Shown: positions 43,539-51,653, numbered from the stretch's first letter. The stretch is DNA of 64,000 bases from GCA-002726655 sp046582185 (GCA_046582185.1 JAYGEX010000002.1:62001-126000), one strand, 5' to 3'. The notes: a model not told the origin generated them from the letters alone. Numbers and translations: made by a program.

Positions 43539-43671
43539 TAACTAGTGCTCCTCCAGAAATGGAAGCCACCGGTGTTACTTCCCTGGTAAGTGATTGTTTT
43601 AAATAGCTAACGGGATTATAGTTTTGCAATTATTGATCAGCTTCGTCTATTTAGTGTCGGGAACTAACTAA
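43539..43671 (+). repeat. Dispersed TIR element, copy A (promoter-bearing, MITE-like)
   Basis: About 133 bp in the lepB-DUF4845 gap. Ends TAACTAGTGCTCC and CGGGAACTAACTA are imperfect inverted repeats. The core CCGGTGTTACTTCCCTGGTA, then ATAGCTAACGG and TATAGTTTTGC, matches copy B in the same orientation and copy C in reverse complement. Immediately upstream (43501-43546), TTAACTAGTCCCGG...AGAACTAACTAG looks like a second pair of ends with little between, perhaps a deleted older copy. Confidence 0.85.
43594..43622 (+). promoter_or_regulatory. Sigma70-like promoter inside repeat copy A
   Basis: TTGTTT (43594-43599) and TATAGT (43617-43622) with a 17 bp spacer. Transcription would start near 43629, giving a leader of about 60 nt before DUF4845 and adding a promoter inside the lepB-rnc-era gene series. 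Confidence 0.6.
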
Positions 43672-43689
43672 CAAGCGGGAGTAGCGACT

Positions 43690-44136
43690 ATGACTCAAGA
43701 ACTGACTCAAGAACAGAACCAAGAACTGAATCAAAAAGTGGTCAAAGATCAGCATCGCAGCGTAAGCATGCCTAAGCGACAGTCAGGCATGAGCATGTTC
43801 GGCATTATGATAATACTGCTTGTGGTCGGGGCGGTTGCATCAGTTGCCTCGCAACTGGCACCTCTCTATCTTGATAATAATACAGTGTCCAAAATACTGG
43901 ATGACATGGCAGTGGAAGATGGCCTGTCCTCAAAGCGGGACGACGCGATAGAAAAACTGATCACAAATCGTCTTAGAATCAATAATGTGCGAGACTTTAA
44001 GGTACGTGACAATATTGACATCAGTCGTAGCCGAGACGGTGTTGAGTTAGTTATGGACTATGAAGTTCGAATGAAACTGGTAGGGAATATAGACATGATT
44101 GTGTCATTTGAGAAAACAATCAAACTTAGAAACTAA
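43690..44136 (+). CDS. DUF4845 membrane protein
   Basis: 148 residues. One membrane helix (about 37-58, FGIMIILLVVGAVASVASQL) then a periplasmic domain with APLYLDNNTVSKILDDMA and VELVMDYEVRMKLVGNIDM, the features of the DUF4845 family commonly found between lepB and rnc. Function unknown. The first 17 residues are a four-residue repeat (TQEL, TQEQ, NQEL, NQKV) encoded by four 12 bp units. The family's usual start may be nearer MPKRQSGMSM at codon 26. Confidence 0.88.
   Translation: MTQELTQEQNQELNQKVVKDQHRSVSMPKRQSGMSMFGIMIILLVVGAVASVASQLAPLYLDNNTVSKILDDMAVEDGLSSKRDDAIEKLITNRLRINNVRDFKVRDNIDISRSRDGVELVMDYEVRMKLVGNIDMIVSFEKTIKLRN
43693..43740 (+). repeat. 12 bp tandem repeat in the first codons of the DUF4845 gene
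   Basis: ACTCAAGAACTG, ACTCAAGAACAG, AACCAAGAACTG and AATCAAAAAGTG, four in-frame copies directly after the ATG. Confidence 0.85.
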
Positions 44137-44213
44137 GAAACCACAGCCTGCGATTCAAAATTGCCTAATGAATAATGAATTACTAAATTTTCCTCGGAGA
44201 TAGTTGGCTCACC

Positions 44214-44903
44214 ATGCCGATGTCCCTACAAAGTCTTGAAACGAAGATTGGCTATCAGTTTGCTGAACAGGACCTGCTTCGCCGGGCGCTAACACATCGC
44301 AGTTATGGTGCGAAGAACAACGAGCGACTTGAATATCTTGGCGATGCCATTCTGAATTTTGTTATTGCCAATGCGCTATATCAGCAATTCCCCACTGCCC
44401 ATGAAGGCCAACTTAGCCGCTTGCGTGCACGTCTGGTTCGTGGCCAGACACTTGCAGAGCTAGCCAGGGAAATGTCCCTGGGAGACTATCTCACTATGGG
44501 TGTAGGTGAGCTCAGGAGTGGCGGATTCAATAGGGACTCGATCCTGTCTGATGCCCTGGAAGCAATTATGGGCGCAATCTATGAGGATGCCGGATTGGAA
44601 GTTGCCAGAAAAAACATCATGGACTGGTTTGCTGTTCGCCTGGCTGACTTGTCTTTGGCGAATTCGCAAAAGGATCCAAAGACGAGATTGCAGGAATTCC
44701 TGCAGTCAAAACAGGTCGCCTTACCTGAATATACGGTTCTGGAGGTGGTCGGCAAGGCGCCGGATCAGACCTTCTATGTGCAATGTAAGTCGAGTTTATT
44801 GAAGGACAAGGTCATTGGTGAAGGTAGTAATCGGCGCATCGCAGAGCAGAGCGCTGCCGCTCAATTGTTGAATCTGCTGGGAGAAGAAAACAATGGCGGA
44901 TGA
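44214..44903 (+). CDS. rnc: Ribonuclease III
   Basis: Double-strand RNA endonuclease that processes rRNA precursors; 229 residues. Catalytic signature NERLEYLGDAILNFVIANAL, second acidic site SDALEAIMGAIYEDAG, and a C-terminal dsRNA-binding domain (about 155-225: DPKTRLQEFLQSKQVALPEY, then GEGSNRRIAEQSAAAQLLN). era starts 11 bp before the stop, the classic rnc-era overlap. Confidence 0.97.
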   Translation: MPMSLQSLETKIGYQFAEQDLLRRALTHRSYGAKNNERLEYLGDAILNFVIANALYQQFPTAHEGQLSRLRARLVRGQTLAELAREMSLGDYLTMGVGELRSGGFNRDSILSDALEAIMGAIYEDAGLEVARKNIMDWFAVRLADLSLANSQKDPKTRLQEFLQSKQVALPEYTVLEVVGKAPDQTFYVQCKSSLLKDKVIGEGSNRRIAEQSAAAQLLNLLGEENNGG

Positions 44904-45804
44904 AAAACGTTGCGGATACGTCGCTATCCTTGGGCGGCCGAATGTGGGTAAGTCGACCTTGCTTAATATGATGTTAGGGCAAAAGGTGAGCATTACATCC
45001 AGAAAACCGCAGACTACCAGGCATCAATTGCTTGGCATAAAGACAAGCGATACCGCGCAGATACTCTATGTTGATACCCCTGGCCTTCATCGGGTTGAGC
45101 CAAAAGCGATCAATCGATATATGAATAAAAGTGCCAGAAGCGTGATACGGGACGTCGATGCAATCATATTCGTCGTTGACCGGACCGAATGGCGTGATAA
45201 CGATCAATTAGTGCTGGAGCTTATTACCAAATCACAGAATGAGGGCAACAAGTCTCAGGTAGTTGTCGCAGTTAACAAGATTGACCTTCTGAAGAAGAAA
45301 AATGACCTGCTGCCTCAGCTGGAGAAAATTAGCCGCTTGATGCCCGGCGCTGAAATTGTTCCTATTTCGGCAACTACCAATGAAAATGTCGCGCGCCTCG
45401 AAGGGATTATTGAGGCGGCCCTTCCCAGGAGCCCGTACTATTTCCCAAAGGATCAGATAACGGATAGAAGCGAAAGATTTCTGGTTGCTGAAATTATCAG
45501 GGAGAAATTAATGAGGCTCCTGGGAGAGGAGCTTCCTTATGCGCTAACAATACAAATTGAACGTTTCGTCAAAAAAGGCAAGACCGTTCATATTGATGCC
45601 ACAATATTTGTGGAAAGGGATGGGCAGAAAGCGATTTTAATTGGTAGAGACGGCGATAAGTTGAAACGTGTTGGCCGTGATGCAAGAGTCGATATGGAGA
45701 AAATTCTTGAGTCCAAAGTGATGCTGACGACATGGGTTAAGGTAAAGACAGGATGGTCCAATGATGACCGGGCATTAAAGAGCCTTGGTTATGATGATGT
45801 CTGA
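44893..45804 (+). CDS. era: GTPase Era
   Basis: Ribosome small-subunit assembly GTPase of 303 residues. G1 GRPNVGKSTLLN, switch region TSRKPQTTRHQLLG, G3 DTPGL, G4 NKIDLL, G5 SATTNENV, and the KH domain with the conserved VERDGQKAILIGRDGDKLKR stretch binding the 3' end of 16S rRNA. Overlaps rnc at its start and recO at its end. Confidence 0.97.
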   Translation: MADEKRCGYVAILGRPNVGKSTLLNMMLGQKVSITSRKPQTTRHQLLGIKTSDTAQILYVDTPGLHRVEPKAINRYMNKSARSVIRDVDAIIFVVDRTEWRDNDQLVLELITKSQNEGNKSQVVVAVNKIDLLKKKNDLLPQLEKISRLMPGAEIVPISATTNENVARLEGIIEAALPRSPYYFPKDQITDRSERFLVAEIIREKLMRLLGEELPYALTIQIERFVKKGKTVHIDATIFVERDGQKAILIGRDGDKLKRVGRDARVDMEKILESKVMLTTWVKVKTGWSNDDRALKSLGYDDV

Positions 45805-46504
45805 TAGTAATACTCATCATCTCTATATATTACATGCACGAAAATACCGGGATACCAGCTTATTAACGGATGTCTTTTCCCGGGAAGAGGGAAGGTATTC
45901 CCTGATATTCAGAGGCGCACGCAGTGCAAAATCAAAGCACCAGGGTTTGCTTCAACCCTTTTCACCTTTGCTGGTGGAAGTCTTTGGCAAAGGTGAACTA
46001 AAAACAGCCGGCTCCATAGACCTTGCAGGGCGACCCTTTCGCCATGGAGGCGAGAGTTTACTTATTGGTTTGTATATAAACGAGTTACTGTACCGGGTAT
46101 TGGGGAAATTCGACCAGCTTCCGGCTGTCTTTGAGAGATACGAGCGCTTGATGGTTAATCTCGAAGACGAAAATTTTGATGCCTCACACTTGAGGGAGTT
46201 TGAATTGTCGTTGCTGGCGAACCTTGGATACGGCATCACCTTCGATATCGATTCAGAGACAGGTGAGGGAGTAAGAGAAGATTCTTGCTATCAATTCATC
46301 GCCGAGCAGGGCTTTTCTTCGCTCTTCGATCCGGCAGAATCAATGAAAAATATTTCCGGTAGTGTCCTGCTGGCCATCTCAAAAGGAGACTACTCAGGCC
46401 CGGCAGATGTGATTCTGAAGTCTGTGATAAGACGATCATTCCAGACCTTGCTCGGTGACAAGCCCTTGAAGTCACGCTCCTTGTTCGAAGGACGTCGAGC
46501 GTGA
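45791..46504 (+). CDS. recO: DNA repair protein RecO
   Basis: RecF-pathway mediator that loads RecA; 237 residues from ATG 45791. N-terminal OB fold (LYILHARKYRDTSLLTDVFS, then GRYSLIFRGARSAKSKHQGL) and helical C-terminal domain (LYINELLYRVLGKFDQLPAV). The start overlaps the era end; AAAGAG lies eight bases before it, and ATG 45794 or 45797 are also possible. pdxJ, which commonly lies between recO and acpS, is absent: acpS overlaps the recO stop by four bases (GTGA). Confidence 0.92.
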   Translation: MMMSDSNTHHLYILHARKYRDTSLLTDVFSREEGRYSLIFRGARSAKSKHQGLLQPFSPLLVEVFGKGELKTAGSIDLAGRPFRHGGESLLIGLYINELLYRVLGKFDQLPAVFERYERLMVNLEDENFDASHLREFELSLLANLGYGITFDIDSETGEGVREDSCYQFIAEQGFSSLFDPAESMKNISGSVLLAISKGDYSGPADVILKSVIRRSFQTLLGDKPLKSRSLFEGRRA

Positions 46505-46902
46505 TAGTTGGCACTGGGGTTGATATCGTTAAAGTAGAGCGAATCAGAACTTCAGTGGCGCGATGGGGCGAAAAATTTGCAGCCAAAATATTGACCGACA
46601 ATGAACTTAGGAAGTTTTCTTCATATAAGGACGGCGGCGCGGCATATTTGTCTCGTCAGTTTGCGGCCAAGGAGGCTGTTTCGAAGGCGCTGGGTACAGG
46701 CATGGGTGCCGGTATCAGTTTTTCGCAAATTGCAATTGGTAGAATCGAATCAGGTGCACCTATCGTTGACCTGGCAGGTCCAGCGCTTGAGCGTAGCAAT
46801 AAACTATCTATCACCAGCTGGCATATCTCTATATCGGATGAAAAAGAATATACGATTGCCTTTGCAGTAGCTGAGGCGGCGGGCAAAAACAACGCCAACT
46901 AG
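46501..46902 (+). CDS. acpS: Holo-[acyl-carrier-protein] synthase
   Basis: Transfers phosphopantetheine from CoA to acyl carrier protein. 133 residues. GTGVDIVKVERI with the Mg-binding Asp, and RQFAAKEAVSKALGTGMG with the second Glu, are the two AcpS motifs; TSWHISISDEKEYTIAFAV closes the fold. GTG start overlapping recO. The stop TAG (46900-46902) is part of the inverted-repeat end of the dispersed element that follows. Confidence 0.95.
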   Translation: MIVGTGVDIVKVERIRTSVARWGEKFAAKILTDNELRKFSSYKDGGAAYLSRQFAAKEAVSKALGTGMGAGISFSQIAIGRIESGAPIVDLAGPALERSNKLSITSWHISISDEKEYTIAFAVAEAAGKNNAN

Positions 46903-47026
46903 TTTCTGCCTGGGTTCCGTACCTCCGGTGTTACTTCCCTGGTAAGTGATTTTTTATATAGCTAACGGAAGTATAGTTTTGCAAATATTGCTCAAATTCG
47001 ACTATTTGTGGACGGGAACTAACTAG
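46897..47026 (+). repeat. Dispersed TIR element, copy B, between convergent acpS and barA
   Basis: About 130 bp, the same core as copies A and C (CCGGTGTTACTTCCCTGG, ATAGCTAACGG, TATAGTTTTGC, GACGGGAACTAACTAG). Its left end AACTAG contains the acpS stop and its right end AACTAG contains the barA stop (CTA at 47023-47025 on the + strand), so nothing but the element separates the two genes. The internal -35 is degraded here: one G is missing compared with A and C, giving a run of T. Confidence 0.85.
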
Positions 47027-49125
47027 TGCTCGTTTCGATCTTCGTGCGCAAAGCCGAATGGGTTGGGGTTGTCGTCATGCCAATGAAAAAGAGCGTCGAT
47101 TTCATTGTTCAGCAGATTTAGTGCGCGGCGAATATGGCCTAAGTCGGAGATTTTCACAACGGTCTCCAACTTATCGATTGCTTTGGCTAATCGAGGTACT
47201 CCGCAATACTTCACTGCACCATTGAGTTTGTGTACGGACTTTTTCAATTCCTCTTCATCGTTTTTGTCGAATGCGGAGTTTATTAGGTCCCTGTCTTCCT
47301 TCAGGTTGGCAATCAGTATCTGAAACAATTCATCGGCAAGCCCTGTTCGATTGTTGGCGACACTAATAGCGTCGTCTGCATCAAAAATAGTCAGCTGGCT
47401 GACCTTCTCTGCAGAGATTGGCGGCTTGGCATCAAATAGGTTGATCTGACGATGCAGAACTGACTTTAGCTTCTCGATTTGAATTGGCTTGGTCACGATC
47501 TGTGACATGCCGGCTGCAAGATATTTTTGTCTTTCATCGTTGGTAACATGGGCAGTAAGACCAACGATGGGCGGCACCACCAGCTGTAGATCATGTATTA
47601 ATCTTGCCGCCTCTATGCCGCCCATGCCAGGCATCAGTATGTCGAGGAAAATCAGGTCGAATTGCTTCTCCTGACAAAGGTCTACAGCTTGTCCTCCGTC
47701 TGTCGCGGTGGTGACCTCATGACCCAGTTCTGATAGTTGTAGCTCCAGAAGTCTGAGGTTCGCCTGATTGTCGTCTACTGCCAGGATGCTATAACTTTCT
47801 ACCTTGTGAGTTGCAGGCTGAGTATTACCCAGTAGCTGCCTTAGCTCTCTGTGATCGATTGGCGACTTGAGTTGATGCCAATATTCTCGCTTGTATAAGC
47901 TTAGATTATTCAACAGGAATATGCTGACATCCGCATTCAGGTGCTGTCCCACGGCCTTGAATGCCTCACTTGATTCATCATCAACCACGCAGATATCGAG
48001 TTTTACTGTTTCGAAGTCGGTCGTGATTTTCACTCCCAGGGCGCTCAAGCGAGTATGAAGGCTCTCCCGTTGAAGGGTGCTCTCGCAAATGATAATGCCC
48101 GTTAATCCTGCGCCGGGTGTGCTGTCGACTGCAGCTAAGGGAATCGCGGGAAAACTGAGCATCCCGTCTTCAAGGGTGATATTTTGTTGGAGCATCTGTT
48201 CCAGTCGAATTCCAAATTTGTTTGAACCCGGATAGTTTTCACTATCTAAAGTAACAACTATCTCATCTTCAGGTGTGAAGCTGAGCTCAAGTGACAGATC
48301 TTCAACACTTGAGTGAGCAGCTATCTTTGAATGCACAAAATAATGCAGTAGATAGTGAAATAAAACTGTCTTGAAGGTTTCATCCATGATGCTGAAAGCC
48401 CTGGGGCACGACGCATTTATCTTCACGGAGACGGTACACTTATTGCTGATAATGAGTGGCGCAATGACGGCAAGTACGTTGTCTACCAACTGCCATGGGT
48501 CGATATCTTTCATCGTCTCGGGAGGCGATATCATGGAAATTTCGTGCACAAGAAATTGCAGTGTACGAGCCGCTTCGGTTATTTCTTTCACACAGTATTC
48601 AATTTCGGATGGGTCAACTTTACTAATTCCGTTTGAGAAGGCGACAAGCGTCTTCAGTGGAGACAGACATAGATGCTCTAAGGCTTGCCTCAGTGGGTCA
48701 TGTCCTTGTTCAACGAATCCTGGTGGATCAGATGCTCTGTTTATGCTGGCCTCAAGTTCGGCGCTCTTCCTTCTTAGTAGGTTTAATTCGCTTGATAGCT
48801 TGCCTATTTTGTTTTCATGAGTTCGCTCCAGTTGAAGCACATAACTATCAATTGCCAGGGAGAGCTCATCCGGCTCGTTGTATGTAAGTCCCCTATACGG
48901 GTTCTGATGGAGGTCAGCGATGGTGTTTCTTATTGGTTGTATCAGTTCAGTTTTAAGCAGGAAGAGAAAGAAGATTGTTGAAACAAGGGACAGGCCGACA
49001 AATATCCACATGATATTGCTGAACTTAAATTCATTGCTATCGGAGAGGATAAGTATGGCGAAGGCGATGAAAAGAACACTTGGCAGTGAGGCGACTAGAA
49101 ACAGCTTTAGTTGAAGCTTCTTCAT
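47023..49125 (-). CDS. barA: BarA-like hybrid sensor protein with degenerate kinase core
   Basis: 700 residues in the barA position (divergent from cysM-rlmD-relA). Two membrane helices (about 8-28 and 38-58), a HAMP-like segment (ELIQPIRNTIADLHQ), a coiled coil, then a histidine kinase region that is decayed: H151 in ALEHLCLSPLKTL sits where MSHELRTPL is expected, and the N, G1 and G2 boxes of the ATPase are not recognisable. A decayed receiver-like stretch may follow. The second receiver is intact (SILAVDDNQANLRLLELQL, phospho-Asp D495 in FLDILMPGMGG, Thr in GLTAHV, Lys in VTKPI), and the C-terminal HPt has H632 in SVHKLNGAVKYCG. In BarA the HPt phosphorylates UvrY/GacA, controlling CsrA. 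This protein may act as a phosphorelay or phosphatase without its own kinase activity. Confidence 0.82.
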   Translation of the reverse strand: MKKLQLKLFLVASLPSVLFIAFAILILSDSNEFKFSNIMWIFVGLSLVSTIFFLFLLKTELIQPIRNTIADLHQNPYRGLTYNEPDELSLAIDSYVLQLERTHENKIGKLSSELNLLRRKSAELEASINRASDPPGFVEQGHDPLRQALEHLCLSPLKTLVAFSNGISKVDPSEIEYCVKEITEAARTLQFLVHEISMISPPETMKDIDPWQLVDNVLAVIAPLIISNKCTVSVKINASCPRAFSIMDETFKTVLFHYLLHYFVHSKIAAHSSVEDLSLELSFTPEDEIVVTLDSENYPGSNKFGIRLEQMLQQNITLEDGMLSFPAIPLAAVDSTPGAGLTGIIICESTLQRESLHTRLSALGVKITTDFETVKLDICVVDDESSEAFKAVGQHLNADVSIFLLNNLSLYKREYWHQLKSPIDHRELRQLLGNTQPATHKVESYSILAVDDNQANLRLLELQLSELGHEVTTATDGGQAVDLCQEKQFDLIFLDILMPGMGGIEAARLIHDLQLVVPPIVGLTAHVTNDERQKYLAAGMSQIVTKPIQIEKLKSVLHRQINLFDAKPPISAEKVSQLTIFDADDAISVANNRTGLADELFQILIANLKEDRDLINSAFDKNDEEELKKSVHKLNGAVKYCGVPRLAKAIDKLETVVKISDLGHIRRALNLLNNEIDALFHWHDDNPNPFGFAHEDRNEH

Positions 49126-49295
49126 TGATTCATTTGGTGACAGTGGCTTTTCGTAGTCGCTTATCGGTATAAAAGCGTGGTTCGTTATTTCGTAGAAGTC
49201 TTTCTATATATGATCCTGATATTATATCAATCGCCGTAATTCTCCTATCATTGGCCGCAAGCTAAGTATCATTCATTAAGGAATAATTTCCATCC

Positions 49296-50192
49296 ATGAA
49301 GAAACAATATCCAACTATTGAAGATTGCGTGGGCAATACCCCCCTGATAAGACTGCAGAGAATAGTCGGTAACACCAGCAATACTGTGCTGTTGAAACTT
49401 GAAGGTAACAACCCTGCTGGCTCAGTTAAAGATCGACCGGCAATGAATATGATTGTCAGCGCCCAGAATCGTGGTGATATTACGCCCGGGGATACCTTGA
49501 TTGAAGCAACCAGTGGCAATACTGGCATCGCTCTCGCCATGGCTGCAGCCATTAAAGGCTATAAGATGGTGCTTATCATGCCTTCTCATATGAGTGAGGA
49601 GCGGAAGAGCGCAATGAGTGCCTATGGCGCTGAGCTGATTATGGTGACAAAAGAAGAGGGTATGGAGGGTGCGCGCGATCTCGCGGAGCAGATGCAGATA
49701 GACGGAAAGGGTAAGGTGCTGGACCAGTTTTCGAATCCGGATAATCCCGAGGCGCATTATCTTGGAACGGGCCCTGAGATCTATCAACAAACGGATGGCG
49801 AAATTACTCATTTCGTCAGCTCAATGGGAACTACTGGTACGATCATGGGCGTTTCGAAATATTTCAGGGAAGTAAAACCTGAAATCGAAATTATCGGCCT
49901 GCAACCAGTAGAAGGGTCTGCCATACCGGGTATACGCCGCTGGCCCGAAGCCTATTTACCCAAAATATTTGATAAATCAATGGTAGACCGGGTGGTTGAT
50001 ATTGAACAGGATCTTGCCGAGGAAACAATGCGAAGGCTTGCCACTGAAGAGGGGATTTTCGCCGGTGTTTCATCCGGAGGAGCAGTTGCCGGGGCATTAC
50101 AAATTAGTGAAGAGCATGAAAATGCGACTATCGTTGCTGTCATTTGTGATCGCGGAGATCGTTACTTGTCGACGGGTGTATTCACATCGTAA
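49296..50192 (+). CDS. cysM: Cysteine synthase B (O-acetylserine sulfhydrylase)
   Basis: PLP enzyme that makes cysteine from O-acetylserine and sulfide or thiosulfate; 298 residues, the CysM length. PLP Lys in EGNNPAGSVKDRPAMNM, substrate loop EATSGNTGIALAMAAA, phosphate-binding loop SSMGTTGTIMG, and GVSSGGAVAGALQ near the end. The Cys-containing CDRGDRYLSTGVF end is CysM-like. cysM-rlmD-relA order is conserved with barA divergent. Confidence 0.95.
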   Translation: MKKQYPTIEDCVGNTPLIRLQRIVGNTSNTVLLKLEGNNPAGSVKDRPAMNMIVSAQNRGDITPGDTLIEATSGNTGIALAMAAAIKGYKMVLIMPSHMSEERKSAMSAYGAELIMVTKEEGMEGARDLAEQMQIDGKGKVLDQFSNPDNPEAHYLGTGPEIYQQTDGEITHFVSSMGTTGTIMGVSKYFREVKPEIEIIGLQPVEGSAIPGIRRWPEAYLPKIFDKSMVDRVVDIEQDLAEETMRRLATEEGIFAGVSSGGAVAGALQISEEHENATIVAVICDRGDRYLSTGVFTS

Positions 50193-51490
50193 GGCGTAGA
50201 TCTGTAAACAGAGAGCCAGTCATTGTAGATGTTGTTTCACTGCACCAAGATGGTTACGGATTATCAGAGGATGGCAAGTTTGCTGTATTTGGCGCTCTGA
50301 TTAGCGAAACCGTTACTGCGTTCCCCATAGCCAGAAAAAGGGGAAAGCTATTTTTCAGGGCCGACTCCATAACAAGTCCTTCCGATTTACGCGTACAACC
50401 TCAGTGTAATGCCGCGGCTTATTGTGGTGGCTGTGCCCTGCAGCATTTATCAGTTGAGGGGCAGCTGGATCTGAAGCAGGGGCAGCTGAAGAATGAATTC
50501 GACGGTCTCGAACCTGAACAATGGTTGCCGCCTCTTGTTGACCAAAGTTACAACTATCGCGCCAAGGCAAGGTTAGGTGTGAAATATGTGGATAAAAAAG
50601 GTCGAGTACTTGTTGGCTTTCGGGAAAAGATGAAACCTTTTATAGCAGAGATTGATGCCTGTCCTGTACTCAGGGAGCCGGTGGCACAATTGATTGAACC
50701 TCTGGCAAAGCTTATAGAGCGCTTGAGCAGTCCAAAGTCTATTCCCCAGATTGAAGTGGCAATGGGTGATTCGGATTGCGCGCTGATCTTTCGCCATCTA
50801 GAAGAATTGTCGGATCAGGATCGGGTTCAGTTTTGTGAATTTGGAGAAGAGTACGATGTACATATCTATCTTCAGCCTGGCAAGCTGACGTCAGTTCACA
50901 AGATATTTCCCGACGACGGGCTGGAACGACTTCATTATTCGATCAACGATAATGTAAAGATGTCCTTCCACCCAATGGACTTTACCCAGGTAAATCCGCG
51001 CTTGAATCTTAAGATGATCGATCTGGCGCAAACCCTGCTTGAGGTAGATAAAGAAGATCGAATCCTTGATGCATTTTGCGGTATTGGTAATTTCAGTTTG
51101 CCGCTTGCAGAAAAGGTTGGCACGGTTCTCGGCCTGGAAAATTCAGAGGCAAGTGTTGAGCGTGCACGGGAAAACGCAGTGCTTAATCACATCGATAATG
51201 CTCGATTTGAGGTGCTTGACCTGTTTCTGGAGGGGAATCCCCTTATGGACCTGGATTCTGTCAACAAGGTGCTCTTAGACCCGCCAAGGACGGGGGCTCT
51301 GGAGCTTTGTAAAAAACTTGCCAGCAGTAAGGTTGAAAGGGTAGTGTACGTTTCCTGCAATCCAAACACACTTGCCAGGGACGCTAAAATACTCGTTGAA
51401 AATGGGTACAAATTACGGCGTTTAGGCATCATCGATATGTTCCCCCACACTGCCCATGTTGAATCAATCGCATTACTCACAAGACACTAA
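50180..51490 (+). CDS. rlmD: 23S rRNA (uracil-1939-C5)-methyltransferase RlmD
   Basis: SAM-dependent methyltransferase. The frame is open upstream of the first usual start at 50525 and clearly encodes the missing family parts: a TRAM domain (PVIVDVVSLHQDGYGLSEDG, then GALISETVTAFPIARKR) and the Fe-S Cys set C-x5-C-x2-C in QCNAAAYCGGCALQHLS, the fourth Cys being in IDACPVLREP. The catalytic domain has DAFCGIGNFSLPLA, DPPRTGALELC and the nucleophile Cys in VYVSCNPNTLARD. No ATG, GTG or TTG occurs in frame between the last stop (about 50144) and 50222; ATT 50180 or ATC 50186 would give a normal-length protein of about 435 residues. Start not resolved. Confidence 0.85.
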   Translation: MHIVRRRSVNREPVIVDVVSLHQDGYGLSEDGKFAVFGALISETVTAFPIARKRGKLFFRADSITSPSDLRVQPQCNAAAYCGGCALQHLSVEGQLDLKQGQLKNEFDGLEPEQWLPPLVDQSYNYRAKARLGVKYVDKKGRVLVGFREKMKPFIAEIDACPVLREPVAQLIEPLAKLIERLSSPKSIPQIEVAMGDSDCALIFRHLEELSDQDRVQFCEFGEEYDVHIYLQPGKLTSVHKIFPDDGLERLHYSINDNVKMSFHPMDFTQVNPRLNLKMIDLAQTLLEVDKEDRILDAFCGIGNFSLPLAEKVGTVLGLENSEASVERARENAVLNHIDNARFEVLDLFLEGNPLMDLDSVNKVLLDPPRTGALELCKKLASSKVERVVYVSCNPNTLARDAKILVENGYKLRRLGIIDMFPHTAHVESIALLTRH

Positions 51491-51533
51491 GCCCGAACAT
51501 TATTCGTTATTGGCGATCTTTCGTGGCCAGTTA

Positions 51534-51653
51534 TTAAGGACTTTTTTATTAAAGATCATGGTAAAAGACTCTTTATTAAGGATAGCAGTTAAGGACTCTT
51601 TATTAATGACAATAGTTAAGGACTCTTTATTAATGACAATGGTAAAAGACTTT
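51534..51653 (+). repeat. 27 bp tandem repeat in the rlmD-relA gap
   Basis: Four full units and a partial fifth with a 27 bp period at 51534, 51561, 51588, 51615 and 51642. Units 3 and 4 differ only in the last base; all share TTAAGGACTCTTTATTAA-like sequence. The partial fifth unit runs into the relA TTG. Units are contiguous, so this is a minisatellite, not a CRISPR array. Confidence 0.92.

Noticed and set aside
51534..51653. CRISPR-like array
   Set aside because: The 27 bp units are contiguous with no unique spacers and no cas genes are nearby; it is a minisatellite.
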